Positions 33,105 to 43,204 of a DNA stretch of 43,204 bases are shown piece by piece. The first letter of the stretch is position 1. Each line of letters opens with the position of its first letter. The notes below the pieces were generated by a model, which searched no databases, had not been told where the DNA came from, and was given only the letters and a program-made list of their open reading frames with translations. The stretch is taken from the NCBI GenBank assembly GCA_029060405.1, contig JAIDUB010000004.1, positions 1 to 43,204 on the forward strand, read 5' to 3'. The DNA is from Duncaniella sp. (lineage in GTDB: Bacteria; Bacteroidota; Bacteroidia; Bacteroidales; Muribaculaceae). The translations under genes and the position numbers were made by a program.

Positions 33105-35039
33105 TCAGAGCACACATACTGCGGTTACAGCGGCGAGCACCAGCACACCTATCAGATACCACCATATATACATCTGCACCTTGCCGCTCTGGAATCCCTT
33201 GATGGCAACGGAAGCCTTATTGGTAATCAGGGCGAGGCCGTTCATGGTGCCGTCGATTATGTGGCGGTCAAACCATGCGATAGGCTTGCAGATTCCGTCG
33301 AATATTATGCGGCGGGTAATGAAGAGATACATCTCGTCGAAATAGAAGCGGTGATGAGCAGCCTCCCAGAGCCAGCGTGCCGAGTCGGCCATGGCGCGGG
33401 GATTGTCGTTTTTCTTCATATAGAGCTTTGCGGCGATACCTATACCTATGAGCGCGACACATACACTGGTAATGGCGATGGGCGTGTTCATGTGGATGTT
33501 GTATTCCTGTCCGTCAAAAGTCACATACTTGCCGAAGTCAATCCAGCCGCACACGGTAGAGATGACTGCGAGGATAATCAGAGGCAGCGACATGGTCCAT
33601 GGTGAATCATGCGGAGTGTGGAGGCCTTCAGCCTTATAGTCGCGGTCTTCCCACCAGAATACGAGGAAGTAGAGACGGAACATATAGAAGGCGGTCATAC
33701 CTGCTACCATCAGCAACCATACGCCCCAGAACCAGTGGAGCTCGAAAGCAGCGCTCACGATTTCATCCTTGGAGAAGAATCCGGCGAAGGGAGGTATACC
33801 GGCGATGGCAAGACAGCCCACGAGGAAAGTAATGTGGGTGATGGGCATATACTTGCGAAGGCCACCCATCTGAGTGTAATTGTTGGAGTGAACGGCATGG
33901 ATCAGGGCACCGGCTCCGAGGAAGAGCAGACCCTTGAACATCGCGTGGGTAAACAGATGGAACATCGACGCCATATAGCCGAGTCCGTGGTGAATTTCCG
34001 GACGGGCCACACCGAGCGATACCATCATGAACGCAATCTGCGATATGGTAGAGAATGCTAGCACTCGCTTGATATCTATCTGCGTGCAGGCAACGACTGC
34101 GGCATAGAAAGCGGTCACGCAGCCTACCACGGTCACAATCATCAGCGCTGCCTCCTCAAGCAGATAGAGGGGGAATAGACGGGCCACGAGATATACACCG
34201 GCCACCACCATCGTCGCGGCATGGATGAGAGCCGATACCGGGGTGGGACCTTCCATAGCGTCGGGGAGCCAGATATGGAGCGGCATCATGGCCGATTTAC
34301 CCATACCTCCGATGAAGATGAGCACCAGTGCCCATGTCATAACCGACGCACCCATAAACATGGCGCCGTGCATCGATTCGAGCACTGCTTCGGGATGCTG
34401 GGTCATCGAGAGGAAATCGAAGGTCTCGGAATAGAACGAGAGCACGAGGATACCGATGAGGAAGAACAGGTCGGCGAAACGGGTCACGATAAACGCCTTC
34501 TTACATGCGGCGACGGCCGAGGGAAGCGTATAGAAGAATCCGATGAGCAGGAACGACGATGCACCCACAAGCTCCCAGAAGATATACATCTGGAAAATGT
34601 TGGTGGCAACAACCAGACCCAGCATCGAGAAACTGAACAGCGACAGGAAAGCGTAGTAGCGCTGGAAACCCTTCTCGCCGTGCATATAGCCAAGTGAATA
34701 GAGATGCACCATAAACGAGATGGTGGGTATCACTATCAGCATCATGGCCGAGATAGGATCGAGCAGGAAGCCGAGCTTGATTACCAGATAATCGGTAAAC
34801 TGCAACCATGTGGTGTTGAATACGATGTACTGAAGTCGGTCAGTACCGTCGACAAACAGAGGGTTGCCCGAGAAATAATAATTAAACGCTGTGTAATATG
34901 ACAATACGAGCACAGCGCCCATGCCGAGAGTGCCCAACACTCCGGCCGTGAGGGGTCGCATCTTCACTCCGCCCAGTCCCAGCAGCAGGAACATGAACAG
35001 AGGGATGGCGAGAATCAATACAGGGATTGTTGCATCCAT
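33105..35039 (-). CDS. nuoL: NADH-quinone oxidoreductase subunit L
   Basis: 644 residues. SAMMPLHIWLPDAMEGPTPV and ALIHAATMVVAGVYLVAR are hallmark NuoL stretches, and the long C-terminal part includes the region that forms the lateral helix and last membrane helix. It is the distal proton-pumping subunit. It starts six bases after nuoK. Confidence 0.96.
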   Translation of the reverse strand: MDATIPVLILAIPLFMFLLLGLGGVKMRPLTAGVLGTLGMGAVLVLSYYTAFNYYFSGNPLFVDGTDRLQYIVFNTTWLQFTDYLVIKLGFLLDPISAMMLIVIPTISFMVHLYSLGYMHGEKGFQRYYAFLSLFSFSMLGLVVATNIFQMYIFWELVGASSFLLIGFFYTLPSAVAACKKAFIVTRFADLFFLIGILVLSFYSETFDFLSMTQHPEAVLESMHGAMFMGASVMTWALVLIFIGGMGKSAMMPLHIWLPDAMEGPTPVSALIHAATMVVAGVYLVARLFPLYLLEEAALMIVTVVGCVTAFYAAVVACTQIDIKRVLAFSTISQIAFMMVSLGVARPEIHHGLGYMASMFHLFTHAMFKGLLFLGAGALIHAVHSNNYTQMGGLRKYMPITHITFLVGCLAIAGIPPFAGFFSKDEIVSAAFELHWFWGVWLLMVAGMTAFYMFRLYFLVFWWEDRDYKAEGLHTPHDSPWTMSLPLIILAVISTVCGWIDFGKYVTFDGQEYNIHMNTPIAITSVCVALIGIGIAAKLYMKKNDNPRAMADSARWLWEAAHHRFYFDEMYLFITRRIIFDGICKPIAWFDRHIIDGTMNGLALITNKASVAIKGFQSGKVQMYIWWYLIGVLVLAAVTAVCVL

Positions 35040-35045
35040 ATCGTG

Positions 35046-35357
35046 TCAGAATTTCATTTCGGTTACGGCGCGTACGTCAATATTCTTGCTTACGCGAAAC
35101 AGGTTGATGATAATGGCGATTGCCAGAGCGGTCTCGGCTGCTGCGATAGCGATGCCGAAAAGCGTGAACATCATGCCCTCCATCGTGCCGGGAAACAGAT
35201 AGCGGTTGAATACCACGAAGTTGATGTCGACAGCATTGAGCATCAGTTCCAGCGATATGAGCATCGCGATCATGTTGCGGCGCGTAAGGAATCCGTAGAT
35301 TCCGCAGCAGAACATAACCAGCGAGGGCACGAGATAATATATAAGTGTAATATCCAT
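35046..35357 (-). CDS. nuoK: NADH-quinone oxidoreductase subunit K
   Basis: 103 residues with three membrane helices. MIAMLISLELMLNAVDINFV contains the conserved membrane glutamate of NuoK, and a second acidic residue lies in the AAAETALAIAI helix. Length matches the family (about 100). Confidence 0.95.
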   Translation of the reverse strand: MDITLIYYLVPSLVMFCCGIYGFLTRRNMIAMLISLELMLNAVDINFVVFNRYLFPGTMEGMMFTLFGIAIAAAETALAIAIIINLFRVSKNIDVRAVTEMKF

Positions 35358-35392
35358 AGCTTGGTATTGAATTATCGTTATGAACTTCTACA

Positions 35393-35908
35393 TTATTCCT
35401 TGCGGGCAACTACCACACCGCCTATGATGCATGCCAGCAGAAGCACCGATATGGCTTCGAACGGGAGCAGATACTGACCGCGGGCTGTACCGAGCATCGC
35501 CTCCCCTATCTGATTCATTGTAGGATTGGCGGCATCGGTGAGCGACGTGAAAAGATCGGCGCAACGGCTGAAAAACGCCCAGCCTACTACCAGAGCGGTA
35601 GCTACGGCACCTGCAAAACCAAGCAGTCGCTTGCGCGAGGTAAGTTCCTCACTGTTATTGCCGGGATGTGACGTAAGAAGAATGGAGAACACAAACAGCA
35701 CTACGATACCTCCGGCATAAACCGCTATCTGCACCGTGCCAAGAAACTCGTAATCGAGCTTGAAATAAAGAGCCGCGGTGGCGAAAAGGGTGAACAGGAG
35801 ATATGTAGCGGCCCGCAATATCTTGCGGGTAGTGACTGTAAGCACTGAGAACACGATGATCGACAGTGCTATTATCAGGTAGACTATGCTACTTCCTAAT
35901 GATTCCAT
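35393..35908 (-). CDS. nuoJ: NADH-quinone oxidoreductase subunit J
   Basis: 171 residues with five predicted membrane helices. QIAVYAGGIVVLFVFSILLT is the conserved NuoJ segment with the pi-bulge helix. Position between nuoI and nuoK agrees with the usual order. Confidence 0.94.
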   Translation of the reverse strand: MESLGSSIVYLIIALSIIVFSVLTVTTRKILRAATYLLFTLFATAALYFKLDYEFLGTVQIAVYAGGIVVLFVFSILLTSHPGNNSEELTSRKRLLGFAGAVATALVVGWAFFSRCADLFTSLTDAANPTMNQIGEAMLGTARGQYLLPFEAISVLLLACIIGGVVVARKE

Positions 35909-35937
35909 TATGTATATGACTGTGTATTTATTGACGG

Positions 35938-36672
35938 TTACTTATTATCGGCCTCAGCCTGCTTTGCGGCTTCACGCTCGGCCTTAAGCTTGGCAGCTTT
36001 TTCAAGGGCTGCACGTATGCGGGCCTCTTTCTCGGGATCACCCGCTGCGGCGGCAAGAGCTTTTGCGGCCGGATCATCGGCAGCCGGCTTTGCTGCGGCG
36101 GGAGCGGCTTCGGGAGCGGCTGCTTTTTTTGCGGCGGCTGCTGCCTTGGCGGCTGCTATCTTGGCCTCACGCTCGGCAAGTATACGAGCCTTTTCCTCTT
36201 CAGTTGGTTCGGGCTCGGGCTTGTCGGGGAGATAATTGAGCTGCTTCACGAGTTTAGAGCGGGTGAAAGTAGCCTGCTCGAAATCGTTGGAGAACCTGAG
36301 GGCATCGGTAGGACATTTATCCACGCAGAGATTGCACAGCGTACAGCTGCCAAGGTCGTAGATATATTTGTCGAGATGCTTTTTCTTTTTGCCGTCCCAT
36401 GTCTCACGAGTAGAGATGGCCAGAGAAATCGTGTTGTTGGGGCACACGCGCTCGCAGGTACCGCACGCTATGCAGCGGTGATTGCCTTCGGCATCATATA
36501 TCAGCTCGAGCACGGCACGGAATCGCGGAGCCACCGGCAGGTTATCTCGGTTGTCGGGATACGTTTCAGTGATTTTAGGGGTCACAAATTCTTTACCGGT
36601 CACCGAAAGGCCCTTGAGAAGGCTCACGATACCGCTTCCGAGATTTGAAAAGTATTCTTTGACACTACCCAT
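35938..36672 (-). CDS. nuoI: NADH-quinone oxidoreductase subunit I with long Ala/Lys-rich tail
   Basis: 244 residues. Two 4Fe-4S clusters are bound by C67, C70, C73, C77 and C110, C113, C116, C120 (CIACGTCERVCP and CTLCNLCVDKCP), which carry electrons toward the quinone site. The family is usually about 160-180 residues. Here residues about 152-244 form a low-complexity tail rich in Ala, Lys and Glu, probably helical, of unknown role. It is the first nuo gene in this cluster, 66 bases after atpG, and nuoH is not upstream as it usually is. Confidence 0.93.
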   Translation of the reverse strand: MGSVKEYFSNLGSGIVSLLKGLSVTGKEFVTPKITETYPDNRDNLPVAPRFRAVLELIYDAEGNHRCIACGTCERVCPNNTISLAISTRETWDGKKKKHLDKYIYDLGSCTLCNLCVDKCPTDALRFSNDFEQATFTRSKLVKQLNYLPDKPEPEPTEEEKARILAEREAKIAAAKAAAAAKKAAAPEAAPAAAKPAADDPAAKALAAAAGDPEKEARIRAALEKAAKLKAEREAAKQAEADNK

Positions 36673-36738
36673 ATTGGAAATCTGATAAATATATTGAGTT
36701 TTTGAAAATTCTTTCGGAATGAGGTGGAAGAGAGATTA

Positions 36739-37620
36739 TCATTTGACCTGACCGCCGAGTATATCGAGGAGCTCGGTGGTGATACTCTGCTGGCGCAGTT
36801 TGTTGAACTCGAGGCGCAGCTGCTCGAGGAGCTTCTTGGCATTATCGTTGGCGCTCTGCATGGCCATCACGCGGGCAGCCTGCTCCGACGCACGGTTTTC
36901 GGTGAAGATCTCCTGCATGGTGGCGAGAAGAAACATCGGGAGCACCGAGCTGAAGATATCCTGAGCCGAAGGCTCGAAGATATAGGGGCGGCATGTGGCC
37001 TTGAACTCATTGCCAAGAATGGTGGCGGGATCGAGTGGAAGGAGCTCGTCGCAGCGCAGACGCTGGCGCGACACACTCTGGAAATTCATATACATCACGT
37101 CGACACGGTCAGTATCGGCGGCTATGAATTTTTCACGGAGATAGTCTACGAAACCCTTCACTACATCACCGGCTGATTTTGAATTCACCCCCTCGGGTTC
37201 CTCTACCTTAAGACCGCTCACAGCGAGCTTGCGGCAGGCTTTTGCCATCTTTTTACCCACGGGTACGATGGTCACGGCCACCTTTTCACCATAGGTCTCG
37301 CGATAGGCAGAGATCTTAGCCACAACCTCCTTGAATATATTGAGGTTGTAGGCACCGCAAAGGCCGTCGTCGGTACCGAGCACCACCAGCGTTACGCTTT
37401 TCACATCCCTGTGCTCGGTAAGCGGGGAAGTGAACTGCGCGTCGGCCGAGAGAAGGTTTCCGAGTATATGCTCGAGCTGTTGGCGAAAAGGAAGAAGGCG
37501 TCGGAGGTCGCTTTCGGCGCGGTGCATCTTGGCCGAAGATATCATCTTCATCGCACCGGTGATTTTCTCCGAAGAGCCTACTGAGCCGATACGTCCTTTT
37601 AGTTCTCGTAGTGTAGCCAT
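36739..37620 (-). CDS. atpG: ATP synthase gamma subunit
   Basis: 293 residues. N-terminal LKGRIGSVGSSEKITGAMKM and the C-terminal helix with MQSANDNAKKLLEQL and LRQQSITTELLDIL are the two halves of the rotor coiled coil. The middle is the Rossmann-like domain (TLVVLGTDDGLCGAYN). It is the central stalk that rotates within the alpha3beta3 head. It lies 123 bases after atpA, the widest gap in the cluster, which contains a hairpin. Confidence 0.96.
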   Translation of the reverse strand: MATLRELKGRIGSVGSSEKITGAMKMISSAKMHRAESDLRRLLPFRQQLEHILGNLLSADAQFTSPLTEHRDVKSVTLVVLGTDDGLCGAYNLNIFKEVVAKISAYRETYGEKVAVTIVPVGKKMAKACRKLAVSGLKVEEPEGVNSKSAGDVVKGFVDYLREKFIAADTDRVDVMYMNFQSVSRQRLRCDELLPLDPATILGNEFKATCRPYIFEPSAQDIFSSVLPMFLLATMQEIFTENRASEQAARVMAMQSANDNAKKLLEQLRLEFNKLRQQSITTELLDILGGQVK

Positions 37621-37661
37621 TGGGTGATTGTGGGCGAGTGTGAGTGATGCGAGGTTCCTTA

Positions 37662-37696
37662 CCGGGAGCGTGATACCCCGGGGGTCGCGCTCCCGG
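37662..37696. other. Hairpin between atpA and atpG
   Basis: A 9-bp perfect stem (CCGGGAGCG 37662-37670 with CGCTCCCGG 37688-37696) around a loop that itself contains ACCCCGGGGGT. No T-run follows on either strand, so it is more likely an mRNA-stability or processing element, or a short dispersed palindrome, than a terminator. Confidence 0.6.
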
Positions 37697-37743
37697 CAGG
37701 TTGTCTCGTTGATTTATTGATAATAAGAAATATGTATTGCAGA

Positions 37744-39315
37744 TTACTTGTAGCGGGCTGATATTTCAGCAGCGGCTTCGGTGAGAGCTGCCGTAACATC
37801 ATCGGTCAGCTTGCCGTCGCGTATCTGAGTCATCATCTCGGGATACTTGGCGTGCATGAGCTGGAGGAACAGTTTCTCGAACTCGGCTACCTTCTCGGAA
37901 GGTACGTTCTCGAGCAGACCTTTCGTACCGCAGAATATCACGGCTACTTCATCTTCCACAGCCATAGGAGAATACTGCGGCTGGATGAGAAGCTGCTCGT
38001 TCTTGCGGCCCTTGTCGATAACACGTGCGGTAACGGGGTCGATATCGCCACCGAACTTGGTGAATGACTCAAGCTCGCGGAACTGAGCCTGATCGATTTT
38101 CAGCGTACCGGCAACCTTCTTCATCGACTTGATCTGAGCATTACCACCCACACGCGACACGGAAATACCCACGTTGATGGCCGGACGGATACCGCGGTTG
38201 AAAAGTGCGGTCTCAAGGAATATCTGGCCGTCGGTAATCGAAATCACGTTGGTAGGAATGTAAGCCGAAACGTCACCGGCCTGAGTCTCGATGATAGGAA
38301 GCGCCGTGAGCGAACCGCCGCCCTTCACGCGATCTTTCAGCGATGCGGGCAGGTCGTTCATATTCTTTGCCACTTCCTGATTGTCGATAATCTTTGCGGC
38401 ACGTTCGAGCAGACGCGAGTGGAGATAGAAGATATCGCCCGGATAGGCCTCGCGACCTGAAGGACGCTTGAGGATAAGCGAAATCTCACGATAAGCCACA
38501 GCCTGTTTCGAGAGGTCATCATAGATGATGAGGGCGTCGCGGCCGGTATCACGGATAAACTCGCCGATGGCCACGCCTGCAAACGGGGCGTAGTAGCGCA
38601 TCGTGGCCGAGTCAGATGCGGTAGCCGATACCACTACCGTATAGTCGAGCGCACCGTAGGCGCGAAGGGTCTCGACAGTAGCTGCTACCGACGATGCTTT
38701 CTGGCCTATGGCGACATAGATACAGTAGACAGGCTTGCCTTCCTCGAAATTCTTACGCTGGTTGATGATGGTATCGATAGCGATGGCGGTCTTACCGATC
38801 TGGCGGTCGCCGATGATAAGCTCGCGCTGACCGCGACCTATAGGCACCATTGAGTCAACAGCCTTGAGGCCGGTCTGGAGAGGCTGGTTCACAGGCTGAC
38901 GGAAAATAACACCGGGAGCCTTGCGCTCGAGCGGCATGGGAAGCAGCTCACCCTGAATGGGACCGCGGCCGTCGATGGGCTGACCGAGGACATTGATGAC
39001 ACGGCCGAAGAGTCCGTCGCCCACATGGATTGAGGCGATCTCGCCGGTGCGCTTCACGGTCATATTCTCGGTAACGGAGTTGACGTTATTGAGGAGGATC
39101 ACACCTACGTTGCTTTCCTCGAGGTTGAGCGCAACGCCCTTGACACCGTTTTCGAATTCTACGAGTTCGTTGGCGCAGACGTTGTCGAGGCCGTAAACGT
39201 GAGCCACGCCATCGCCCACTTCAAGGACGATACCGGTCTCTTCAAACGACACTTTGGAGTTGACGTTGTCGAGTTGCTGCTTTAATACTTGAGATATCTC
39301 TGATGGATTGATCAT
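37744..39315 (-). CDS. atpA: ATP synthase alpha subunit
   Basis: 523 residues, full length. It contains the Walker A motif GDRQIGKT (169-176), the beta-barrel start ([14 protein letters not shown]) and the signature region [14 protein letters not shown] with the conserved arginine that contacts the beta-subunit site. Non-catalytic nucleotide-binding subunit of F1. Confidence 0.97.
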   Translation of the reverse strand: MINPSEISQVLKQQLDNVNSKVSFEETGIVLEVGDGVAHVYGLDNVCANELVEFENGVKGVALNLEESNVGVILLNNVNSVTENMTVKRTGEIASIHVGDGLFGRVINVLGQPIDGRGPIQGELLPMPLERKAPGVIFRQPVNQPLQTGLKAVDSMVPIGRGQRELIIGDRQIGKTAIAIDTIINQRKNFEEGKPVYCIYVAIGQKASSVAATVETLRAYGALDYTVVVSATASDSATMRYYAPFAGVAIGEFIRDTGRDALIIYDDLSKQAVAYREISLILKRPSGREAYPGDIFYLHSRLLERAAKIIDNQEVAKNMNDLPASLKDRVKGGGSLTALPIIETQAGDVSAYIPTNVISITDGQIFLETALFNRGIRPAINVGISVSRVGGNAQIKSMKKVAGTLKIDQAQFRELESFTKFGGDIDPVTARVIDKGRKNEQLLIQPQYSPMAVEDEVAVIFCGTKGLLENVPSEKVAEFEKLFLQLMHAKYPEMMTQIRDGKLTDDVTAALTEAAAEISARYK

Positions 39316-39345
39316 TTGGTCAGTAGATAGGGAGGTGAAAGGGGA

Positions 39346-39903
39346 TTATTTGCTTAAGAGGTTAAGACGCAGGTGCTTCAGTTCGTTGGCGACTGACGCG
39401 TCGAGAATCTCGTTGTTGATCTTCACGACGAATCCACCCAGCAGGTCAGGATCGACAGCTGATGTATATTCCATCTGAGCACCGTTGAGGTGACGTTCAA
39501 TGAGCGACTTGAGTCGGTTTTCGTCGGCCGGAGCCATGGGAGCGGCTGATGTGACGTTCACCTTATAGATATTGTGGGCCTTACGGTAAAGGTCCATATA
39601 TGCTAAGGCGATATCGCGGGTCAGTGATATGCGGTTGTTGCTGACCAGCAGACCGAGGAAGCGGCTGAAAAGAGGATATGTCGCCGTGTCGGCAGCCGAG
39701 ATACCGGCAGCTGTCTCGATGAGTTTAGTCTTGTCGGCACTGTCCACAAAGGGATTCTCAAGTACCTTCATAAGCGACGGCTCACCGGCAAATGAGCTTG
39801 CGAGCTGCCGCATGACATCGTAGACGCCCTGCTCGGCATTGTTTTCGGCAGCCGTCTCCAGCAGCGCCTTGGCATATCGTCCGGGAATAAGACCTTCGTT
39901 CAT
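39346..39903 (-). CDS. atpH: ATP synthase delta subunit
   Basis: 185 residues. N-terminal helical domain beginning GRYAKALLETA, typical of AtpH/OSCP, and a C-terminal VDPDLLGGFVVKINNEILDASV motif characteristic of the family. It links the peripheral stalk to the top of the F1 head. Confidence 0.94.
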   Translation of the reverse strand: MNEGLIPGRYAKALLETAAENNAEQGVYDVMRQLASSFAGEPSLMKVLENPFVDSADKTKLIETAAGISAADTATYPLFSRFLGLLVSNNRISLTRDIALAYMDLYRKAHNIYKVNVTSAAPMAPADENRLKSLIERHLNGAQMEYTSAVDPDLLGGFVVKINNEILDASVANELKHLRLNLLSK

Positions 39904-39915
39904 TGCGTTAGAGGA

Positions 39916-40413
39916 TTAGTTTTGTTTCTCCATTTCATCGAGAAGCGAACCTACAAGCTCCTGCTGAGCCGAAGCATCGGCAAGATTGCGGCGCACCACT
40001 TTCTGAGCGATCTGAAGAGCGAAATCACTTACTTCGTCACGGAACTGAGCCTGTGCGGCCTTACGTTCCTGCTCGATCGAGACCTTGGCGGCGTCCATCA
40101 CCTTCTTGGCTTCGGACTGCGCGGCGGTGCGGGCCTCCTCGATAATCTGAGTTTTCATGCGGTCAGCTTCGCGAAGCATTTCGGCCTGCTGCTGGCGCGC
40201 TTGGGCTATCTGTTTTTCCGCCTCTTCGCGGGCATGGTCAAGCTGTTCCTTTGCATTTTGAGCATACTCCACACCCTTGTCGATGAGGTCGGCGCGGTCA
40301 GCGACTCCTTTCATTATCGCGGGCCAGCCCCACTTCCACAATATGAAGAAGAGGATGGCAAACGATACGAACATCCAGAAGACGAGACCGAAGTCAGGCG
40401 TGAAAAGTTCCAT
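39916..40413 (-). CDS. atpF: ATP synthase b subunit
   Basis: 165 residues. One N-terminal membrane helix (about 6-28, FGLVFWMFVSFAILFFILW) is followed by a long charged coiled-coil rich in Ala, Glu, Gln and Arg. It forms the peripheral stalk. Only one b-type gene is seen, so the stalk is probably a homodimer. Confidence 0.94.
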   Translation of the reverse strand: MELFTPDFGLVFWMFVSFAILFFILWKWGWPAIMKGVADRADLIDKGVEYAQNAKEQLDHAREEAEKQIAQARQQQAEMLREADRMKTQIIEEARTAAQSEAKKVMDAAKVSIEQERKAAQAQFRDEVSDFALQIAQKVVRRNLADASAQQELVGSLLDEMEKQN

Positions 40414-40451
40414 ATAGTCCTAAGATGGGAGTAACGTGGAATGAACAGTGA

Positions 40452-40703
<252 letters not shown>

Positions 40704-40742
40704 TTAGTTTTAAGGGTTGGTTATTATATTTAAGATTTAATT

Positions 40743-41846
40743 TCAAGCTTTTTCGGGGGCGGCGGAAGCATGAGCGTCATGCTCGGCGTGACCCTTGTCG
40801 GTTGAGAGAGAGATAAAGATGGTGGACAACATCGTGAACACGTAGGCCTGAATGAAGCTCACAAGCACGTCGATCAGAAGCATGAACACCGAGAAGATTA
40901 TCGACACCACAGCGGTGACACCGGTGACTGCCGGCCCCATGGCTGCGAAGATGAAGATAAGGAGCGTGAGCACGATAACTATCATGTGGCCGCCCATCAT
41001 GTTGGCAAACAGACGGACTGTAAGTGCCGCAGGCTTGGTGAACATACCGAAGAGCTCTATGACAGGCATGATAGGCAGAGGATACTTGAGCCACCAAGGC
41101 ACTTCGGGATTAAAGATTTCCTTCCAGTAGTGTTTCGTACCGCAGAGATTGGTGATAAAGAATGTAAGAAGGGCGAGCACGAGCGTCACTGCTATATTGC
41201 CGGTAAGATTCGCACCGCCGGGGAATATTACTATAAGTCCCAGCAGGTTCATTACGAGAATGAAGAAGAACACCGTGAGCAGATAGGGCGCGAAGCGTGG
41301 AGCACGCTCCTTGAGAGTGGGACGTATCACGCCGTCGTAGATGAACATGATAAGCGATTCCACGCCACCGGTAAGCTTACGGGGCGCTTTCATGCCCTGA
41401 TTCTGATGCCAGCGCGCAACCTTCATTATAAGCCATATCACCACTAATACCGAGATGAATACCGCGCATACGTTTTTGGTGATCGAAATATCGAAAGGCT
41501 TGATTTCCTCGCCGTTCTTTATCTCAACTACCTTGCCTTTGTAAGGGCTGTCGGCACCGGCAATCTTAAATTCGGCATCGCCGTCGCGATATACATAGCC
41601 GTGGTCGAGACGGCTTGAAGAAAAGACGTGCAGGCCGTCGGTACCCCATACTATTACGGGCAACGGTATGCGCACATGGTGATTGAAGGGCACCTCCCAT
41701 CCGTAGCCGTCGCCCAGATGCTCGAAGATGGTCTCCTTCACTTTAAGTTCACCGCTCTGCTCGTGGTCATCGGCAGCGGGAGCTTCGGTAGCTCCGGCTA
41801 TCATGGCCACGCACGCAAAGAGAAGTGATAATATTATCTTTTTCAT
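40743..41846 (-). CDS. atpB: ATP synthase a subunit with signal peptide and extra N-terminal domain
   Basis: 367 residues from the ATG at 41846; the open frame runs on to 41921 but would overlap atpC by 65 bases. Residues 1-19 are a signal peptide, and about 25-120 form an extra periplasmic segment absent from the E. coli protein (271 residues) but common in Bacteroidetes. The membrane part includes the essential arginine R278 in ALTVRLFANMMGGH. It forms the ion half-channels against the c-ring. The C-terminus is His/Ala-rich. Confidence 0.94.
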   Translation of the reverse strand: MKKIILSLLFACVAMIAGATEAPAADDHEQSGELKVKETIFEHLGDGYGWEVPFNHHVRIPLPVIVWGTDGLHVFSSSRLDHGYVYRDGDAEFKIAGADSPYKGKVVEIKNGEEIKPFDISITKNVCAVFISVLVVIWLIMKVARWHQNQGMKAPRKLTGGVESLIMFIYDGVIRPTLKERAPRFAPYLLTVFFFILVMNLLGLIVIFPGGANLTGNIAVTLVLALLTFFITNLCGTKHYWKEIFNPEVPWWLKYPLPIMPVIELFGMFTKPAALTVRLFANMMGGHMIVIVLTLLIFIFAAMGPAVTGVTAVVSIIFSVFMLLIDVLVSFIQAYVFTMLSTIFISLSTDKGHAEHDAHASAAPEKA

Positions 41847-41856
41847 GGTCAATCGC

Positions 41857-42096
41857 TTAGTAAATGCACACTGATACAACATTACTGTCAACATCGACAA
41901 TGCCGCCCTGAATGTCGACACTGCGTTCAGTCGATTCCGCAGGTACTGTAAATCTCACTGCGCCGGGGGTGAGGGTGGAAATGAGCGCGGCGTGGCCGGG
42001 GAGTACGGTAAACGCACCCATCTTGCCGGGAAGATGCACGGCATCGACTTCTCCCTGATACAGGATGTCCTCGGCAGATATGATTTTCAGTGTCAT
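41857..42096 (-). CDS. atpC: ATP synthase epsilon subunit, short form
   Basis: 79 residues. LKIISAEDILYQGEVDAVHLPG and GAFTVLPGHAALIS define the N-terminal beta-sandwich of the epsilon subunit. The C-terminal two-helix part (which would bring it to about 135 residues) is missing; the stop is clean and the next gene starts ten bases on. In other bacteria those helices inhibit ATP hydrolysis, so this enzyme should lack that brake. Confidence 0.92.
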   Translation of the reverse strand: MTLKIISAEDILYQGEVDAVHLPGKMGAFTVLPGHAALISTLTPGAVRFTVPAESTERSVDIQGGIVDVDSNVVSVCIY

Positions 42097-42124
42097 GGCT
42101 GGCTGATAATTAATGTTGTTTATT

Positions 42125-43204
<1,080 letters not shown>

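Noticed and set aside
36673-36738. Terminator or promoter between atpG and nuoI
   Set aside because: No stem with a T-run, and only a near match (TATATTTA) to the -7 box without a -33 element.
41847-41921. Upstream start for AtpB
   Set aside because: It would overlap atpC by 65 bases and put the signal peptide 25 residues inside the protein.

Overview
The window looks like a chromosomal segment from a member of the order Bacteroidales, probably the family Muribaculaceae. The order rests on Bacteroidetes-type promoters (TAnnTTTG at -7, TTG/TTTG about 20 bases upstream), lipoprotein fimbrillins of the FimA/Mfa (type V pilus) kind with DUF3575 and DUF5119 partners, exported proteins whose tails resemble type IX secretion (T9SS) sorting domains, and an ATP synthase cluster in the order D-C-B-E-F-H-A-G with a signal-peptide-bearing AtpB. 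The family assignment is inference.

Layout. 1-568: a large imperfect palindrome with telomere-like G-rich arms and no gene. 563-2947 (-): secreted endonuclease I-type nuclease. 3131-4150 (+): ROK-family sugar kinase. 4151-4912: noncoding, holding a terminator, a MITE-like element, a second copy of the multi-hairpin repeat seen at 105-460, and a terminator facing the other way. 4913-13448 (-): a six-gene fimbrial operon transcribed as DUF3575/OmpA-like protein, DUF5119 anchor (frameshifted), three fimbrillins, and a large tip-like lipoprotein. 13737-18502 (+): an AAA+ ATPase with a pseudokinase-like N-terminus, a YbjN-like protein and PriA. 18496-22036 (-): purM, an MltF-like lytic transglycosylase, a DUF3332 lipoprotein and a VanZ-like protein, all overlapping or nearly so. 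22263-24128 (+): secreted CotH-like protein. 24268-25605 (+): gdhA. 25759-25834 (-): tRNA-Gly(CCC). 25961-29993 (-): murI, a neutral zinc metallopeptidase and a large exported protein. 30086-36672 (-): nuoIJKLMN. 36739-43204 (-): ATP synthase genes, atpD cut by the window edge.

How the genes fit together. The right third is energy metabolism: the F1Fo ATP synthase is followed in the same direction by the membrane arm of complex I, with no obvious terminator between them. The nuoA, B, CD and H genes are not between atpG and nuoI, so the complex I genes are split or lie upstream of atpD. The left third is cell surface: a pilus operon with an internal attenuator-like hairpin after the first fimbrillin, and a tip gene whose 3' end has much lower GC than the rest. 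Several exported proteins carry C-terminal tails suggestive of T9SS sorting.

The least explained items are the pseudokinase-AAA+ fusion with its YbjN partner, the paired multi-hairpin repeats with a compensatory base change in a stem, the frameshifted pilus anchor gene, and the GC break in the tip gene.
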